A stretch of 64,000 bases of DNA from Brevibacterium moorei. GTDB taxonomy: Bacteria; Actinomycetota; Actinomycetes; Actinomycetales; Brevibacteriaceae. The stretch lies in assembly GCF_024580735.1 (NCBI RefSeq), contig NZ_JANIJX010000015.1, positions 38,293-102,292 on the forward strand. The letters are read 5' to 3'. The translations under genes were made by a program, and so were the position numbers. This document shows, piece by piece, positions 27,963 through 36,724 of the stretch. The notes under the pieces are model-generated. The model was not told the DNA's origin. It worked only from the letters and a program-made list of their open reading frames with translations, and did no database searches. Position 1 is the first letter of the stretch, and the number at the start of each line of letters is the position of its first letter.

Positions 27963-28448
27963 ATGGACGAGCAGCAGCAGTCTCAGCAGCCGGATCCGGA
28001 ACTCGGGCAAGCGTTCTACGGGTTCGTCGCCTCGACCCCGAAGCGGACGTACCACGACGGGGTGCCACGCCTGTACTTCAAGGCCGGGCAGGAGCACCAC
28101 GAGTATGCCCCGGACGGGTCGCGGATCAAGCTGCCGACCACCTTCCACGACGTCGTCGCCTTCCGGGGCGCGGCCGAGGCCGGGTACGCGAAGCTCGCCA
28201 AGCAGGACTGGTTCATCGCACACGGCACCCTCAAGCCGAGCACCAACCCGAAGACCGGCGTCGAGTCGAACGAGTTCATCGCGAACCGGCTCGGACATGA
28301 CGCCTCCCGCATGAACACCGAGGTCGGCACGTCGCGCCGGCTGTCGCAGATGGAGCCCCCGAAGCAGGCCGGGCCCGAACGCGCCGTCGAGTTCAGCGCC
28401 CCGGAACCCGAACAGCCCAAGACCGTGCAGCCCGCCCGGGCCCTGTGA
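27963..28448 (+). CDS. Single-stranded DNA-binding protein-like, element-encoded
   Basis: 161 residues. The N-terminal ~100 (FYGFVASTPKRTYHDGVPRLYFKAGQ...) resemble the OB-fold SSB-like proteins of actinobacterial conjugative elements. The C-terminal part is polar and Pro/Gln-rich, without the acidic Ssb tip. It could protect transferred single strands. It sits 98 bp after the broken traG and 15 bp before the DUF4913 gene. Confidence 0.65.
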   Translation: MDEQQQSQQPDPELGQAFYGFVASTPKRTYHDGVPRLYFKAGQEHHEYAPDGSRIKLPTTFHDVVAFRGAAEAGYAKLAKQDWFIAHGTLKPSTNPKTGVESNEFIANRLGHDASRMNTEVGTSRRLSQMEPPKQAGPERAVEFSAPEPEQPKTVQPARAL

Positions 28449-28463
28449 GAAGGGGCGGACATC

Positions 28464-29054
28464 ATGAACGACGACACCACGACACCTGCTGATCCGGTGG
28501 AGCCGGAGGACTGGGACGACCTGGACGACGCATTCGACCCGGCAGGCGCGGGCGATGACGTGCCTGGGCCGCCGCGGCCGGTGAACTGGAACCTGCTGCT
28601 CTCACACGACCTGGAGCAGGAATGGCTCGCCCTGAACCGGTGGGTCGAATGGCTCCGTCACACCTACGCCCTGCCGGCCTCGGTGATCCCGCCGCTGTGG
28701 CACCGCCACCCCGAACTGCTCTGGGAGCTGTCCGCGCTGCACCTGCACTGGCTCGCCGCCTACGACCCCGAGCAGAACGCCAGCGCCCCGATCGGCTGGC
28801 ACCGCGACTTCGCTGCCGCTCGCCAGCGGCTGCGCGACTGGGTCGCCGCATCCGGCACCCGACTGGACCGCGACCGGCCCTCCCGACAGACCGCCTGGCC
28901 CGGCGAACCACCCGCCCCGACCGTCGAGGACACCCCGATCGAGGACCGTCGCGCCGACTTCGTGCAGTACGTGATCGAGCAGGTCGCCCGCAGCAAAGCC
29001 GCCGAGGACTCCTTCTTCGCCGGGATCGATTATGCGGAAGGAGACGAGCAGTGA
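28464..29054 (+). CDS. DUF4913 family protein
   Basis: 196-residue soluble protein. An acidic N-terminus (EPEDWDDLDDAFDPAG) is followed by the DUF4913 core with aromatic residues LNRWVEWLRHTY, PPLWHRHPELLWELSALHLHW and WHRDF. DUF4913 is confined to actinobacterial mobile elements and has no known activity. Its stop overlaps the next small gene (GTGA). Confidence 0.75.
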   Translation: MNDDTTTPADPVEPEDWDDLDDAFDPAGAGDDVPGPPRPVNWNLLLSHDLEQEWLALNRWVEWLRHTYALPASVIPPLWHRHPELLWELSALHLHWLAAYDPEQNASAPIGWHRDFAAARQRLRDWVAASGTRLDRDRPSRQTAWPGEPPAPTVEDTPIEDRRADFVQYVIEQVARSKAAEDSFFAGIDYAEGDEQ

Positions 29055-29287
29055 CCCGCTCCAGCACCCCGCCGCCGCGCATGAAGAACCACCGGGTGCA
29101 AGCCGAACCACGACAGAGCCCGGACCTGCACCAGCTCGCGCGGCTGTTCATCGGGATGGCCCAGGCCCGCGCCCGCGACGCCCACACCGCTCATAGCGCC
29201 CCAGACCCGGGCAGCACGGCTGCGGAGTCGCCGGGGCTCGCCGACCGGCCGTCCGGTGCCCGTGACGAGTCCGGAGCTCCGAGGTAG
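29051..29287 (+). CDS. Small hypothetical protein before the recombinase
   Basis: 78 residues from a GTG overlapping the DUF4913 stop by four bases. The core DLHQLARLFIGMAQARARDAH looks like an amphipathic helix; the rest is Pro/Ser/Ala-rich. No family recognised. Its stop codon is embedded in the putative -10 box (TAGAAT) of the recombinase promoter. Confidence 0.5.
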   Translation: MTRSSTPPPRMKNHRVQAEPRQSPDLHQLARLFIGMAQARARDAHTAHSAPDPGSTAAESPGLADRPSGARDESGAPR

Positions 29288-29483
29288 AATCGATGTACGT
29301 CGCCAGCGGCGGACCGGGTACCGGATCGCCGTGGTACGACCTTCTTGCTGAGCCCTTCGGGGCACTACCTATCACCACCCGCAAGGGTGGTTTCCGGGTC
29401 TTGTTGTTTCCTTACTGTCGCACCGCACGAGCAGGTTTCTCCAGCTCGTGTTGGCCCCACCTGTGGGGAAGGAAACACGACCC
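29262..29483 (+). promoter_or_regulatory. Recombinase promoter and structured leader with three hairpins
   Basis: GTGACG (29262-29267) and TAGAAT (29285-29290) are spaced by 17 bp. The ~190-nt leader that follows holds hairpins ACCACCC/GGGTGGT with a GCAA loop (29374-29391), CACGAGC/GCTCGTG (29426-29450) and CCCCAC/GTGGGG (29455-29468). The first has a T-rich tail like a terminator. The third overlaps the ribosome site GGGGAAGG of the recombinase, so both attenuation and translational masking are possible. Confidence 0.5.
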
Positions 29484-31235
29484 GTGTCCACTGCGAATAC
29501 GTTCTCCGGCACGCCCGGAGACACTGACTGCCTGGCCCCGGCGGGGCCGCCATCGTTCGACCTGAGCCAGATCGGCGAGACCACCACGCTCGCCGTGTCC
29601 TACCTGCGCGTGTCCACCAAGGAGCAGGCCTCCAAGGGCGGACGGGACGAGGGCTTCTCGATCCCCGCGCAGCGCGAGGCGAACCTCCGCAAGGCCCAAG
29701 ACCTCGGCGCGGTCGTGATCGAGGAGTTCGTCGATGCGGGCGAGTCCGCCCGCAAGGCCGATCGCCCCGCGCTGATGGAGATGATCGAGTACGTCAAGAC
29801 CCACCCGGTCGCGTACTGCATCGTCCACAAGGTCGACCGCCTCGCCCGCAACCGTGCCGATGATGTCGCGATCCACCTCGCGCTCAAAGAGGCCGGGGTG
29901 CTGCTGGTGTCCGCGACGGAGAACATCGATGAGACCCCGTCGGGGATGCTGCTGCACGGCATCATGTCCACGATCGCGGAGTTCTACTCCCGCAACCTCG
30001 CCAACGAGGTCTCCAAGGGCATGACCCAGAAGGCCATCACCGGCGGCACCAACGGCAAGGCCCCGATCGGCTACCTCAACGCCACCCACCGCGACGAACT
30101 GGGCCGGGAGGTGCGCAGCATCGAAGTCGACCCGAAGCGCGGCCCGCTCATCAAGTGGGCGTTCGAGGCGTACGCGACGGGGAACTACTCGACCATCACC
30201 CTCCGCGAAGAACTCATCGACCGCGGCCTGACGACCGTGCCGACGCCGAAGCGACCCGAGAAGGCGCCCGGGCTGTCCACGATCCAGCAGCTGCTCGCCA
30301 GCCCGTACTACAAGGGCAACGTGCTGTTCAAAGGCGCGATGTACGACGGCCTGCACGAACCCCTCGTCGCTCCCGAGGTCTGGTACCGGGTGCAGACCGT
30401 GCTCGCCTCGCACCGCATCTCCGGGGAGAAGACCCAGGCCCACGACCACTACCTCAAGGGCAGCATCTTCTGCGGTACGTGCGGGTCGCGGCTGATCCTC
30501 ACCAACGCCAAGAGCGGCCGTGGGGTGATCTACCCGTACTTCATCTGCTCCGGCCGGCACAAGAAGCGCACCGCCTGCGACCGTAAGGCCATGTACGTGC
30601 CCGACGTCGAAGCCGCCGTCGAAGACTACTACCGCAGCGTGCAGATCCCCGCCCACGTCATCGAGCCGCTGCGCAAGCTCATCCACGCCGAGTTCGACCG
30701 GCTCTACGCCACCGCGAAGAGCGAGCGCAAGAGCCAGATCGCCGAACGCGACCGGCTGCATGACGAGCGCCACAAGCTCCTGCAAGCCCACTACGCCGGA
30801 GCCGTGCCCATCGACCTGCTCAAGTCGGAGCAGGACCGCATCGCCCGACAGATCGGGTTCCTCGACGCCCGCATCGAAGCCAGCTCCGTCGAGTACGAAC
30901 AGGCCCGCGCCCACCTGGACGACTGCCTTGCCCTGGCAGGCAACGCGCACAAGATCTACATGAGCGTGGACGACTCCCTGCGTCGCATCGCGAACCAGGC
31001 GTTCTTCGAACGCCTGCTCGTCACAAACGACGGCATCGACGGCCAGGCAGGGGAGCCGTTCCACATCCTGTTCGACCCCGGAGTACAGCAAACTGCCGCC
31101 TCCCCAGACGGGGAGACGGCAGTCCACGCAGGTCAAACCGGAAATGTCGGCGGTTTGAACAACCAACTTCTGGTGGGCCCCGAGGGGATCGAACCCTCGA
31201 CCCGCGGATTAAAAGTCCGCTGCTCTACCAACTGA
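29484..31235 (+). CDS. Large serine recombinase (site-specific integrase)
   Basis: 583-residue integrase. The resolvase domain has the catalytic Ser in YLRVSTKEQ (about residue 41), then HKVDRLARNR. A Recombinase domain (KAPIGYLN...) and a zinc ribbon (FCGTCGSRL...FICSGRHKKRTACDRK) follow, then a coiled-coil region (SERKSQIAERDRLHDERHKLL). The GTG at 29484 is supported by GGAAGG 11 nt upstream. The last ~21 residues (GPEGIEPSTRGLKVRCSTN) are translated from the complement of the tRNA-Lys gene, so the reading frame crosses the probable attachment site. It appears intact. Confidence 0.92.
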   Translation: MSTANTFSGTPGDTDCLAPAGPPSFDLSQIGETTTLAVSYLRVSTKEQASKGGRDEGFSIPAQREANLRKAQDLGAVVIEEFVDAGESARKADRPALMEMIEYVKTHPVAYCIVHKVDRLARNRADDVAIHLALKEAGVLLVSATENIDETPSGMLLHGIMSTIAEFYSRNLANEVSKGMTQKAITGGTNGKAPIGYLNATHRDELGREVRSIEVDPKRGPLIKWAFEAYATGNYSTITLREELIDRGLTTVPTPKRPEKAPGLSTIQQLLASPYYKGNVLFKGAMYDGLHEPLVAPEVWYRVQTVLASHRISGEKTQAHDHYLKGSIFCGTCGSRLILTNAKSGRGVIYPYFICSGRHKKRTACDRKAMYVPDVEAAVEDYYRSVQIPAHVIEPLRKLIHAEFDRLYATAKSERKSQIAERDRLHDERHKLLQAHYAGAVPIDLLKSEQDRIARQIGFLDARIEASSVEYEQARAHLDDCLALAGNAHKIYMSVDDSLRRIANQAFFERLLVTNDGIDGQAGEPFHILFDPGVQQTAASPDGETAVHAGQTGNVGGLNNQLLVGPEGIEPSTRGLKVRCSTN

Positions 31236-31246
31236 GCTAGAGGCCC
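31171..31246 (-). tRNA. tRNA-Lys (TTT), CCA encoded
   Basis: Full cloverleaf on the minus strand: 5' acceptor GGGCCTC pairs with GGGGCCC, D-arm AGCTCAGTTGGTAGAGC, anticodon loop CTTTTAA within stem GCGGA/TCCGC, T-arm GAGGGTTCGATCCCCTC, then ACCA. Its 3' half overlaps the end of the recombinase reading frame, and the mobile island lies on its 3' side, as expected for a tRNA attachment site. Confidence 0.95.
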
Positions 31247-31324
31247 GTGCGTGGGAGATCATGCGACCGCCACACACCCGAACATCCTAACGCCTGTCGG
31301 TGGGTTTGGAAAAATCCGCACGCC

Positions 31325-33001
31325 TCACTTCGCCTCGCCCCAGGCCCTGGCGTAGAAGTCGCCGGACCTGGCATCCAGGAGTTCCTTGTACTTGTTCTCA
31401 TCCAACGCCTGCGCGGACTCTGCCGGGATTTCCGGCGCGAAGGCCGAAACGCCCAGGCCCGCCCGGGAACCGGTGGCCGGCACTCCGACGGCGTCCATGA
31501 TCGTGGGCAGCCAGTTGAGCTGGTCCACGCCTGCGCGCGGGGTGCCCAACGGTGTTTTACCGTTCTTCGTCCCCGGCACCCAGATGCGATTGAACACGGT
31601 GCGGTCGTCACGGCCGTCGAGTTCCTCGTGGTAGGCGTTCCACCCGGCCATGTGCTTGAGGTGGTCGCCCATTACGACGACGGTCGTATCGTCGAGGTAC
31701 CCCTTGTCCTTCATGTGGTCGAGGAAGCCCGCGACGGTGGCCATAGAGCAGGAGAACACGGAGGCCAGCTGATCCTGGGTGTCGACCTTGCAGGAGTCGT
31801 AGACGTGCACGGGTTCGTGCGTGTCCAGCGTCAGCATCGACAGGTTGAACGGCTTGCCGGTCTTCTGCGACTTCTTGTGCAGCTGGTCGACCTCGTCCTT
31901 CGCGTGCTCCATCAGCCGCTTATCGCTCAGGCCCCAGTCGCTGCGGATGTCCTTGGAGGCCTCGCCGGCGGCCCGCCAGGTCTTGAGGTCCTTGATGGTG
32001 TCGTAACCGTGGGTGCGCAGGAACGTTCCCTTGGCCGCGAAGTCCGCGTTCGCCCCGCCTATGAAGGTGTTCGTGTACCCGTTGTCGGCCAGCACATCGC
32101 CCAGGCAGGTCTGCCCTGACATGAAGCTGTCCAGTTCCGTTCCCAGCTCGTTCATGATCTTGTCGCCGGTCGCAGCGCTCTTGCCGCGCAGGGGGATGCC
32201 GCACTGGCTGGAGACGATTCCGGCCATGGTCCAGCCCCCGCCGTGGTACTGCTGCAGGCCGTCGATCCCGGCCCAGCCCTGCGTGGCCTCCTTGGCAGGT
32301 GCCAGCATGTCCTTCTCGAACACGCTGTCATCGCCCAGCGTCGCCTCCCCAGACTCCAGGTAGATCAACACCAGGTTCTTCTTGCCCCCGGCGACCTTCT
32401 TCGCAGCGGCCCTGTCAACCGTGGGCTGCGCATAATAGGGCCCCAGGTCCAGGTTCGAGCGCACCGCACGGATGTAGTCCGGCATGCTCACAGCCGAGGA
32501 GAACGTCGCCGTGCCGGTCACGGCGATGGCCGTGACGAGCGCGATCGGCACCACTGCACCGAAGCGCCGCAGTCCCCTCCCGGTGGGGCTCTGCACGGCC
32601 GCGATCCGGCGGACGCCCGTGGCCTTGGACGTGCGGCCCGCACGCTTGCGGCCGGGGCGGCGCAGCAGATAGACGATGACGGCCAGCAGTACCGTGGCGA
32701 CCAGCGGTACGACGCCGATCCACCAGACGGCCTGGATAGCCAGGTCGCCGCCCCCGCCGTCACGGCGGACGCCGGTGATGTTCGTCAGCATCTGGTCGAC
32801 GGTGATATCGCCCCAGACCTGGCGGATGTTCCATCCGGCGGCCAACAGCGTCAGGCCCACCCAGACCAGCAGCCAACCACCGATCCGCGCGCTCCAGCGG
32901 CCCGCCACACGCAGGGCTCGCAGGGTGCGCGGCCATTTCCTCGACTCGGTACTCGACTCGTCCGACTCCTGGGACACAGGGCCTCCGTCTTCCTCGTTCA
33001 T
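31325..33001 (-). CDS. Phosphoglycerol transferase, LtaS/OpgB (sulfatase-fold) family
   Basis: 558-residue membrane enzyme with three to four N-terminal helices and an extracytoplasmic alkaline-phosphatase-fold domain. Hallmarks: metal-ligand VLIYLES, nucleophile region GGWTMAGIVSSQCGIPL (OpgB-like, Thr likely catalytic), LDTHEPVH and VVMGDHLKHM. Such enzymes move glycerol-phosphate from lipid to glycans or teichoic-type polymers. The ATG at 33001 has GAGGAA 7 nt upstream; the longer open frame is unlikely. It may act with the glycerophosphotransferase at the window start, but they are not linked. Confidence 0.85.
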   Translation of the reverse strand: MNEEDGGPVSQESDESSTESRKWPRTLRALRVAGRWSARIGGWLLVWVGLTLLAAGWNIRQVWGDITVDQMLTNITGVRRDGGGGDLAIQAVWWIGVVPLVATVLLAVIVYLLRRPGRKRAGRTSKATGVRRIAAVQSPTGRGLRRFGAVVPIALVTAIAVTGTATFSSAVSMPDYIRAVRSNLDLGPYYAQPTVDRAAAKKVAGGKKNLVLIYLESGEATLGDDSVFEKDMLAPAKEATQGWAGIDGLQQYHGGGWTMAGIVSSQCGIPLRGKSAATGDKIMNELGTELDSFMSGQTCLGDVLADNGYTNTFIGGANADFAAKGTFLRTHGYDTIKDLKTWRAAGEASKDIRSDWGLSDKRLMEHAKDEVDQLHKKSQKTGKPFNLSMLTLDTHEPVHVYDSCKVDTQDQLASVFSCSMATVAGFLDHMKDKGYLDDTTVVVMGDHLKHMAGWNAYHEELDGRDDRTVFNRIWVPGTKNGKTPLGTPRAGVDQLNWLPTIMDAVGVPATGSRAGLGVSAFAPEIPAESAQALDENKYKELLDARSGDFYARAWGEAK

Positions 33002-33169
33002 TGCCCGGTTCCTCACCGGGTAGGTCGCCTCTTCGGCATCCGGACTCACCAGGATACCGGCAAGGCACCTGGTCGTGGTAGTGTGGGTCCCCTCTGCCCC
33101 GGCTCCTGGCCCATCATTCGCCCTGTCTCTTCCCAGCCCGGTTCCACCGATGCTTGTTAGGCTGACCAC

Positions 33170-33427
33170 ATGAGTATCTTGGCGTGGATCATCGTGGGGC
33201 TGGTGGCCGGTGCCATCGCCCGTTTCCTGCTGCCGGGGGACCACGGCGGTGGTTTCTTCAGCAACCTGTTGTTGGGCGTCGTCGGTGCGATCGTCGGCGG
33301 CTTCATCGGCCGTGCCCTGGGCTTCAACCCCAACCTGGCGTTCTTCTCCTGGAGCACCTGGCTGTTCGCCGTGGGAGGTTCGCTTGTGGTGCTGGTCCTC
33401 GCCGGCCTGGTCCGAGGCCGCCGGTGA
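33170..33427 (+). CDS. GlsB/YeaQ/YmgE family small membrane protein
   Basis: 85-residue protein with three glycine-rich helices (IIVGLVAGAIARFLLPG, LLLGVVGAIVGGFIG, VLVLAGLVRG), matching the transglycosylase-associated family often induced by stress. Biochemical role unknown. TAGGCT at 33158-33163 is followed by only 6 nt before the ATG, implying a leaderless message. Confidence 0.85.
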   Translation: MSILAWIIVGLVAGAIARFLLPGDHGGGFFSNLLLGVVGAIVGGFIGRALGFNPNLAFFSWSTWLFAVGGSLVVLVLAGLVRGRR

Positions 33428-33461
33428 GACCGCCGAAGACCCGCGGAGTAGGATCGCACAC

Positions 33462-33770
33462 ATGAAAGCAGCTGAAGAAGTGAACACCGCAGCCGTCGTC
33501 GCCGCGGGCCTGGTGGGCGGCTATCTGACCGCCCGCGAAACCCTTATCCGCCCCCTCGGCGGAGTCGTCCTGGCCGCCGCCGGCGCCTACGCCGGCCGCA
33601 GCTGGCTGAAGAAGACCAACCCGGCCACCACCTCGGCGCTGGCCGCGACGTACCTGCTGGGCTTCGGCCTGTCACATCCGCTTGCCAAGAAGCTCGGCGC
33701 CTGGCCCGCCGTGGGCGTCGTCACCGCTGTGGCCGCGGGTGCCGCATGGGCACTGTCGGATCGCAAGTGA
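33462..33770 (+). CDS. Small hypothetical membrane protein
   Basis: 102 residues with Ala/Gly-rich hydrophobic segments at about 10-25, 30-45, 57-70 and 80-97. No named family recognised. TAGGAT (33449-33454) lies 7 nt before the ATG, so it probably has its own leaderless promoter although it follows the GlsB-like gene by 34 bp. It converges on the MHS permease. Confidence 0.65.
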   Translation: MKAAEEVNTAAVVAAGLVGGYLTARETLIRPLGGVVLAAAGAYAGRSWLKKTNPATTSALAATYLLGFGLSHPLAKKLGAWPAVGVVTAVAAGAAWALSDRK

Positions 33771-33771
33771 G

Positions 33772-35229
33772 TTAGACACCGGAACCACACACGAGGGCGG
33801 CTTCCATATCGACGTGCGTGGTGTCCTTGGCCAGGAGCAGGGCGATCACCGTGAGCACCGCACCGACCAGCATGTACAGGCCGACGGTGAAGATCGAACC
33901 GCCGTTCGAGTGCTGCCACAGCGCGACCATGGCGAACGGGGCGGGACCCGCGCCGATGACCGAGGACATGTTGTACGAGATCGCCGAACCCGTGTACCGG
34001 ACGTTCGCGGGGAACAGCTCAGGCAGATAGGCCGCCATCGGCCCGAAGGTCAGGCCCATCAGGGTGAAGCCGATGATCAGACCGGCCAACACCCCTGCGG
34101 TGCCGGCGGTGAACAGGGGCTGCAGGCACAGGCCGTAGACCCCGATCAGCACGGTGACGATGCTCAGCATCTTGCGCCGGCCCATTTTCTCCGCCAGCGG
34201 TCCGGAGACCACGGTGAAGACGCCGAAGAAGATCACGCCGATGATGAGGTAGACCAGGAATTCGTTCTTGGTGTAGCCCAGGCCGGGCACGAAGGTCGCC
34301 GGATCGAAGGCCTTGCCGGCCTTGGCCGCAGCGGCAGCCGCCTTATCGGTGGTGTCGGGCGAGGTGCCGTAGGTCAGGGTGAAGGCGGTCATGAAGTAGA
34401 ACAGCACATAGGTCGCCAACATGATGAAGGTGCCCAGGACCATCTGCCACCAGCTGGTCCTGAAGACCGTGGCGATGGGGGCCTTGGCGATCTGCTGCTT
34501 CTGTTCCACCAGCTGGAAGGCCGGGGTCTCCATCAGGGACATGCGGACCCACAGGCCCACGGCCACCAGGATGGCCGACAGCAGGAACGGGATGCGCCAG
34601 CCCCAGTTCAGGAAGGCCTCGGGCGAGATCCCGTAGCTGATTCCCACGAACAACAGGTTTGCGATGATGAAGCCCACCGGGGCGCCCAGCTGGGGGAACG
34701 TGCCCCAGATGGCCCGTTTGCCCTGCGGAGCGTTCTCGGTCGCCAGCAGTGCCGCGCCGGACCACTCACCGCCCAGGCCCACACCCTGGCAGAAACGCAG
34801 CAGCACCAGGAACAGCGGGGCCAGGATCATCCATCCGGGGGTCTCCGCCGTGGGCAGCAGACCGATCAGGAAGGTGCCGATGCCCATGATGAGCAGCGAG
34901 GCGATCAGGGTCTTCTTACGGCCGATCCGGTCGCCGAAGTGGCCGAAGAGGACCGAGCCGATCGGGCGCGCGACGAAGGCGACGCCGAACACGGCGAAGG
35001 AGCTCAGCAGCTGCGTCGTCGAGGTCTGGTGCGGGAAGAACAGAGCGGGGAAGACCAGCGAGGATGCGGTCGCGTACGAGTAGAAGTCGAAGAACTCGAT
35101 CGTCGTACCGATCATCGACGCCGTCAGGACTTTGCCGCGGGTGTTCGTCTTGCGGGCCAGTGCGATGTTGTCGACCGCCTGACCGCCATGAGCCGCGCCT
35201 GCCGCGGCATTACTGGTGTGGGTGGACAT
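33772..35229 (-). CDS. MHS-family MFS permease (metabolite:proton symporter)
   Basis: 485-residue transporter with 12 helices in the ShiA/KgtP/ProP branch of the MFS. Signatures: GTTIEFFDFYSYATASSLVFP, ARPIGSVLFGHFGDRIGRKKTL, RFCQGVGLGGEWSGAALLATENAP and LPELFPANVRYTGSAISYN. A polar 25-residue insertion precedes helix 8. The ATG at 35229 with AAGGGA upstream is preferred to the longer frame. Substrate unclear; dicarboxylate, shikimate or betaine are the usual choices. It is divergent from a DHA1 permease. Confidence 0.87.
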   Translation of the reverse strand: MSTHTSNAAAGAAHGGQAVDNIALARKTNTRGKVLTASMIGTTIEFFDFYSYATASSLVFPALFFPHQTSTTQLLSSFAVFGVAFVARPIGSVLFGHFGDRIGRKKTLIASLLIMGIGTFLIGLLPTAETPGWMILAPLFLVLLRFCQGVGLGGEWSGAALLATENAPQGKRAIWGTFPQLGAPVGFIIANLLFVGISYGISPEAFLNWGWRIPFLLSAILVAVGLWVRMSLMETPAFQLVEQKQQIAKAPIATVFRTSWWQMVLGTFIMLATYVLFYFMTAFTLTYGTSPDTTDKAAAAAAKAGKAFDPATFVPGLGYTKNEFLVYLIIGVIFFGVFTVVSGPLAEKMGRRKMLSIVTVLIGVYGLCLQPLFTAGTAGVLAGLIIGFTLMGLTFGPMAAYLPELFPANVRYTGSAISYNMSSVIGAGPAPFAMVALWQHSNGGSIFTVGLYMLVGAVLTVIALLLAKDTTHVDMEAALVCGSGV

Positions 35230-35367
35230 GATCCCTTGATTCTTGATTCCGAATGGTGAAACGGCGAACGGCCGGGCCATGGGTGAGCCTGAGTGTTCTT
35301 TGCGCGATTGCTGTGGCACTCGCGCAAAGAAGACAGTACGCCCGAGGACAAGGGAAAATCTCACGAA

Positions 35368-35384
35368 ATCTCATTTAATGAGAT
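35368..35384. promoter_or_regulatory. Perfect palindrome in the divergent MFS/MFS region
   Basis: ATCTCATTTAATGAGAT has 8-bp arms around a single T, in an AT-rich pocket of otherwise GC-rich DNA. It lies 139 bp from the minus-strand start and 84 bp from the plus-strand start. Size and symmetry suit a dimeric repressor such as a MarR or GntR protein, but no regulator gene is adjacent. Confidence 0.55.
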
Positions 35385-35467
35385 CCATGTGACTCACTAT
35401 ACGAAACTGAAAAGCACACCCCAGTACCGTTATGCGGGTCGCCTCCCAGCCACTAGGCTTACACCCC

Positions 35468-36724
35468 GTGCCCGCTCTCCCACTGCTTCCCACTGGCCGC
35501 CATTCACTGCCCGTCCCCGTGTCCTATGCCTGTTTGGCCATCGGTGCCTTCGGACTGGGCCTGACGGAATTCGCCACCATGGGGCTGATGCCCCAGTTCG
35601 CCGCGGACCTGGGAGTGAGCATCACCGAGGCCGGCCATGCGGTCTCCGCCTACGCCCTGGGCGTGGTGGTGGGCGCACCCCTCATCACCGCCCTGACCTC
35701 CCGTGTCCCGCGCAAGCCGCTGCTGCTGGCCATGGTGTGCCTGTTCATCCTGGGCAACCTGCTGGTGGCGACCAGCCCCAGTATGTCGATGCTGCTCATC
35801 GCCCGCGTCGTCTCCGGGCTGCCCCACGGCGTCTACCTGGGAGTCGCCGGAATCGTCGCAGCCCGCCTAACCCGCCCTGAGCGCTCGGGGACGGCCGTGG
35901 CGCGGGTGATGCTGGGCATGACGATCGCGAACATCGTCGGCGTACCGGCGGCCACCGTGCTGGGCGCCCAGCTGGGCTGGCGCACCTCCTATTTCGTCTT
36001 CGCAGCCGTCGGAGTGGTCAACTTCCTGGCGGTGGCCCTGTTCGTGCCCGCCGTCGGAGCCACGGGGACGAACACTGCCACGGGGGACCCCGCCCCGGCC
36101 CAGCGGCCCTCGACCCGGGCCGAGCTGCGCACCCTGGCCCGCCCACAGGTGGTGCTGACCCTGCTGGCCGGCTCCCTGGGGTTCGGCGGCATGTTCGCCG
36201 TCTACACCTATATCGCGCCGACGGTGACCGATCTGGCCGGTGCCGCGGACTCCGTGGTCCCCTGGGTGCTGGTGGCCTATGGAGTCGGGATGACCCTGGG
36301 CTCGCTGATCGCAGGCCCGCTGATCGACAAGTCGATCGAACGCGCCGTCATCATCGGAGTGGCGGGCCTGGGCATCGTCCTGGCCGCCTTCGGCACCCTG
36401 GCCCACCTGTTCCCGGCGATCGTGGTGTGCATGGTGCTCCTGGGCATCGGCGGTTCCATCTTCACCACGGGCCTGCAGGTGCGCCTGATGCGCGAAACCC
36501 ACGACGCCCCCAGCATGTCCGCCGCGATGAATCAATCGGCGTTCAATCTGGCCAATGCCCTGGGCGCGTTCCTCGGCGGGGTCGTGATCGACGCGGGACT
36601 GGGCTACCGGGCGCCGGCCTTCACCGGGGTCGGGCTGACCGCAATCGGCTTCTGCTTCATCCTGGCCGCCGTGATCGGCTACCGGCGCCGACGGACCCGG
36701 GCCCGCGACGTAGTGCCCGTGTGA
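35468..36724 (+). CDS. MFS transporter, DHA1 (arabinose-efflux-like) family
   Basis: 418-residue, 12-helix exporter of the AraJ/Cmx type. Motifs: AIGAFGLGLTEFATMGLMPQ in helix 1, GAPLITALTSRVPRKPLLL (motif A region), RVVSGLPHGVYLGVAGIVAA in helix 4, and MRETHDAPSMSAAMNQSAFNLANALGAFLGG near helix 11. The family exports sugars or drugs such as chloramphenicol. The GTG at 35468 follows TAGGCT by 8 nt, favouring a leaderless start over the in-frame ATG at 35432. Confidence 0.85.
   Translation: MPALPLLPTGRHSLPVPVSYACLAIGAFGLGLTEFATMGLMPQFAADLGVSITEAGHAVSAYALGVVVGAPLITALTSRVPRKPLLLAMVCLFILGNLLVATSPSMSMLLIARVVSGLPHGVYLGVAGIVAARLTRPERSGTAVARVMLGMTIANIVGVPAATVLGAQLGWRTSYFVFAAVGVVNFLAVALFVPAVGATGTNTATGDPAPAQRPSTRAELRTLARPQVVLTLLAGSLGFGGMFAVYTYIAPTVTDLAGAADSVVPWVLVAYGVGMTLGSLIAGPLIDKSIERAVIIGVAGLGIVLAAFGTLAHLFPAIVVCMVLLGIGGSIFTTGLQVRLMRETHDAPSMSAAMNQSAFNLANALGAFLGGVVIDAGLGYRAPAFTGVGLTAIGFCFILAAVIGYRRRRTRARDVVPV

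Noticed and set aside
29412..31166. 584-codon open frame antisense to the serine recombinase
   Set aside because: It mirrors the real gene, has no recognisable motif, and arises from the strong third-position GC bias.
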